In this document: positions 6,324 through 6,534 of the stretch, piece by piece
How the letters are laid out: every line of letters begins with the position of its first letter
Position numbering within the stretch: the stretch's first letter is position 1
Source: DAOVQB01 sp023128935
GTDB lineage: Bacteria; Eisenbacteria; RBG-16-71-46; CAIMUX01; WJJG01
Length of the DNA stretch: 6,534 nt
Assembly: GCA_030628905.1 (NCBI GenBank)
Contig: DAOVQB010000234.1
Location: 1 to 6,534, forward strand
Direction of reading: 5' to 3'
The notes under the pieces: generated by a model
Databases searched by the model: none
What the model was told of the DNA's origin: nothing
Seen by the model: the letters and a program-made list of their open reading frames with translations, nothing else
Made by a program: the position numbers and the translations under genes

Positions 6324-6534
6324 ATTCTGCCAGCTCAGAAACTCTTCTTCGGGCGGCGGTTGGGTCTGCTCATAGCCCAGATCGAAGAAGACGATCTTAT
6401 CGGGCGTGGACTGTACTAGCCTGGATTTTCACCTTCCCAATTGAGCTAAGAACTTTCCTGTCGATCGACAGATAGTGGCGCGACACAAATATATGTAACT
6501 TGCACTACCGCAGCGTAATGCGGACATTCTTGTT
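6324..6534. other. Upstream region of the propeller gene, no complete gene seen
   Basis: On the minus strand 6428-6324 continues the propeller frame without a start codon. The last part, EEEFLSWQNVMGTRDGES, fits the strand that precedes each WGD motif in the other repeats, so coding probably extends into it. Beyond TGA 6429-6431 the same frame is open back to an ATG at 6527, but those 32 codons resemble neither a signal peptide nor any domain. The other two minus frames have stops near 6397-6399 and 6418-6420 and no hydrophobic leader. Bases 6480-6500 are locally AT-richer and might hold a promoter, but no -35/-10 pair is convincing. Confidence 0.4.
6458..6471. repeat. Perfect 14-bp palindrome CTGTCGATCGACAG
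   Basis: The sequence equals its own reverse complement over all 14 bases with no spacer. It lies about 135 bp upstream of the apparent start of the propeller gene. Gapless palindromes of this size can be operators for dimeric regulators; they can also arise by chance. I see no second copy in the window. Confidence 0.5.

Noticed and set aside
6429..6527. Translational readthrough or recoding of TGA 6429-6431, linking an ATG at 6527 to the propeller frame
   Set aside because: The 32 codons upstream of the TGA look neither like a signal peptide nor like propeller sequence, and the other genes in the window show no sign of TGA recoding. An open stretch of that length is expected by chance.

Overview
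The window reads as a high-GC Gram-negative bacterium. The best guess is a member of the FCB superphylum, for example an Eisenbacteria- or Krumholzibacteriota-like candidate phylum. Three things point there: a large FG-GAP/FlgD-like surface protein ending in a C-terminal sorting-type domain, a family 9 (heptosyltransferase-like) glycosyltransferase, and the general protein style. This is inference from protein style, not a database match.

Layout. Bases 1-121 (+) hold only the first ~37 codons of a SAM-dependent methyltransferase. These run directly into bases ~119-458 (-), a broken ABC-transporter sugar-binding lipoprotein whose start and lipoprotein signal are intact but whose body carries a frameshift at a pentanucleotide repeat and an internal deletion. 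Bases 459-715 are a spacer between the divergent starts. Bases 716-2584 (+) encode a secreted protein made of four copies of a ~137-residue domain I cannot name. Bases 2622-3689 (+) encode the family 9 glycosyltransferase, 37 nt downstream and probably in the same operon. Convergently, bases 3765-6323 (-) encode an 852-residue (or longer) surface protein: a seven-bladed FG-GAP propeller, an Fn3-like domain, a large unnamed domain and a FlgD/T9SS-like C-terminal tail. Its N-terminus, including any export signal, appears to be missing. Bases 6324-6534 are upstream sequence with a perfect 14-bp palindrome.

How it fits together. The intact genes concern the cell envelope: a secreted repeat protein, an LPS-type glycosyltransferase and an exported propeller protein. 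Both flanks carry damaged genes (methyltransferase 3' end lost, binding protein frameshifted and deleted, propeller protein 5' end lost), so the envelope genes seem to sit in a rearrangement-prone, accessory part of the genome. The most interesting items are the unnamed four-unit repeat family, with exactly conserved internal spacing, and the binding-protein pseudogene, whose reading frame is restored by removing exactly one 5-bp repeat unit.
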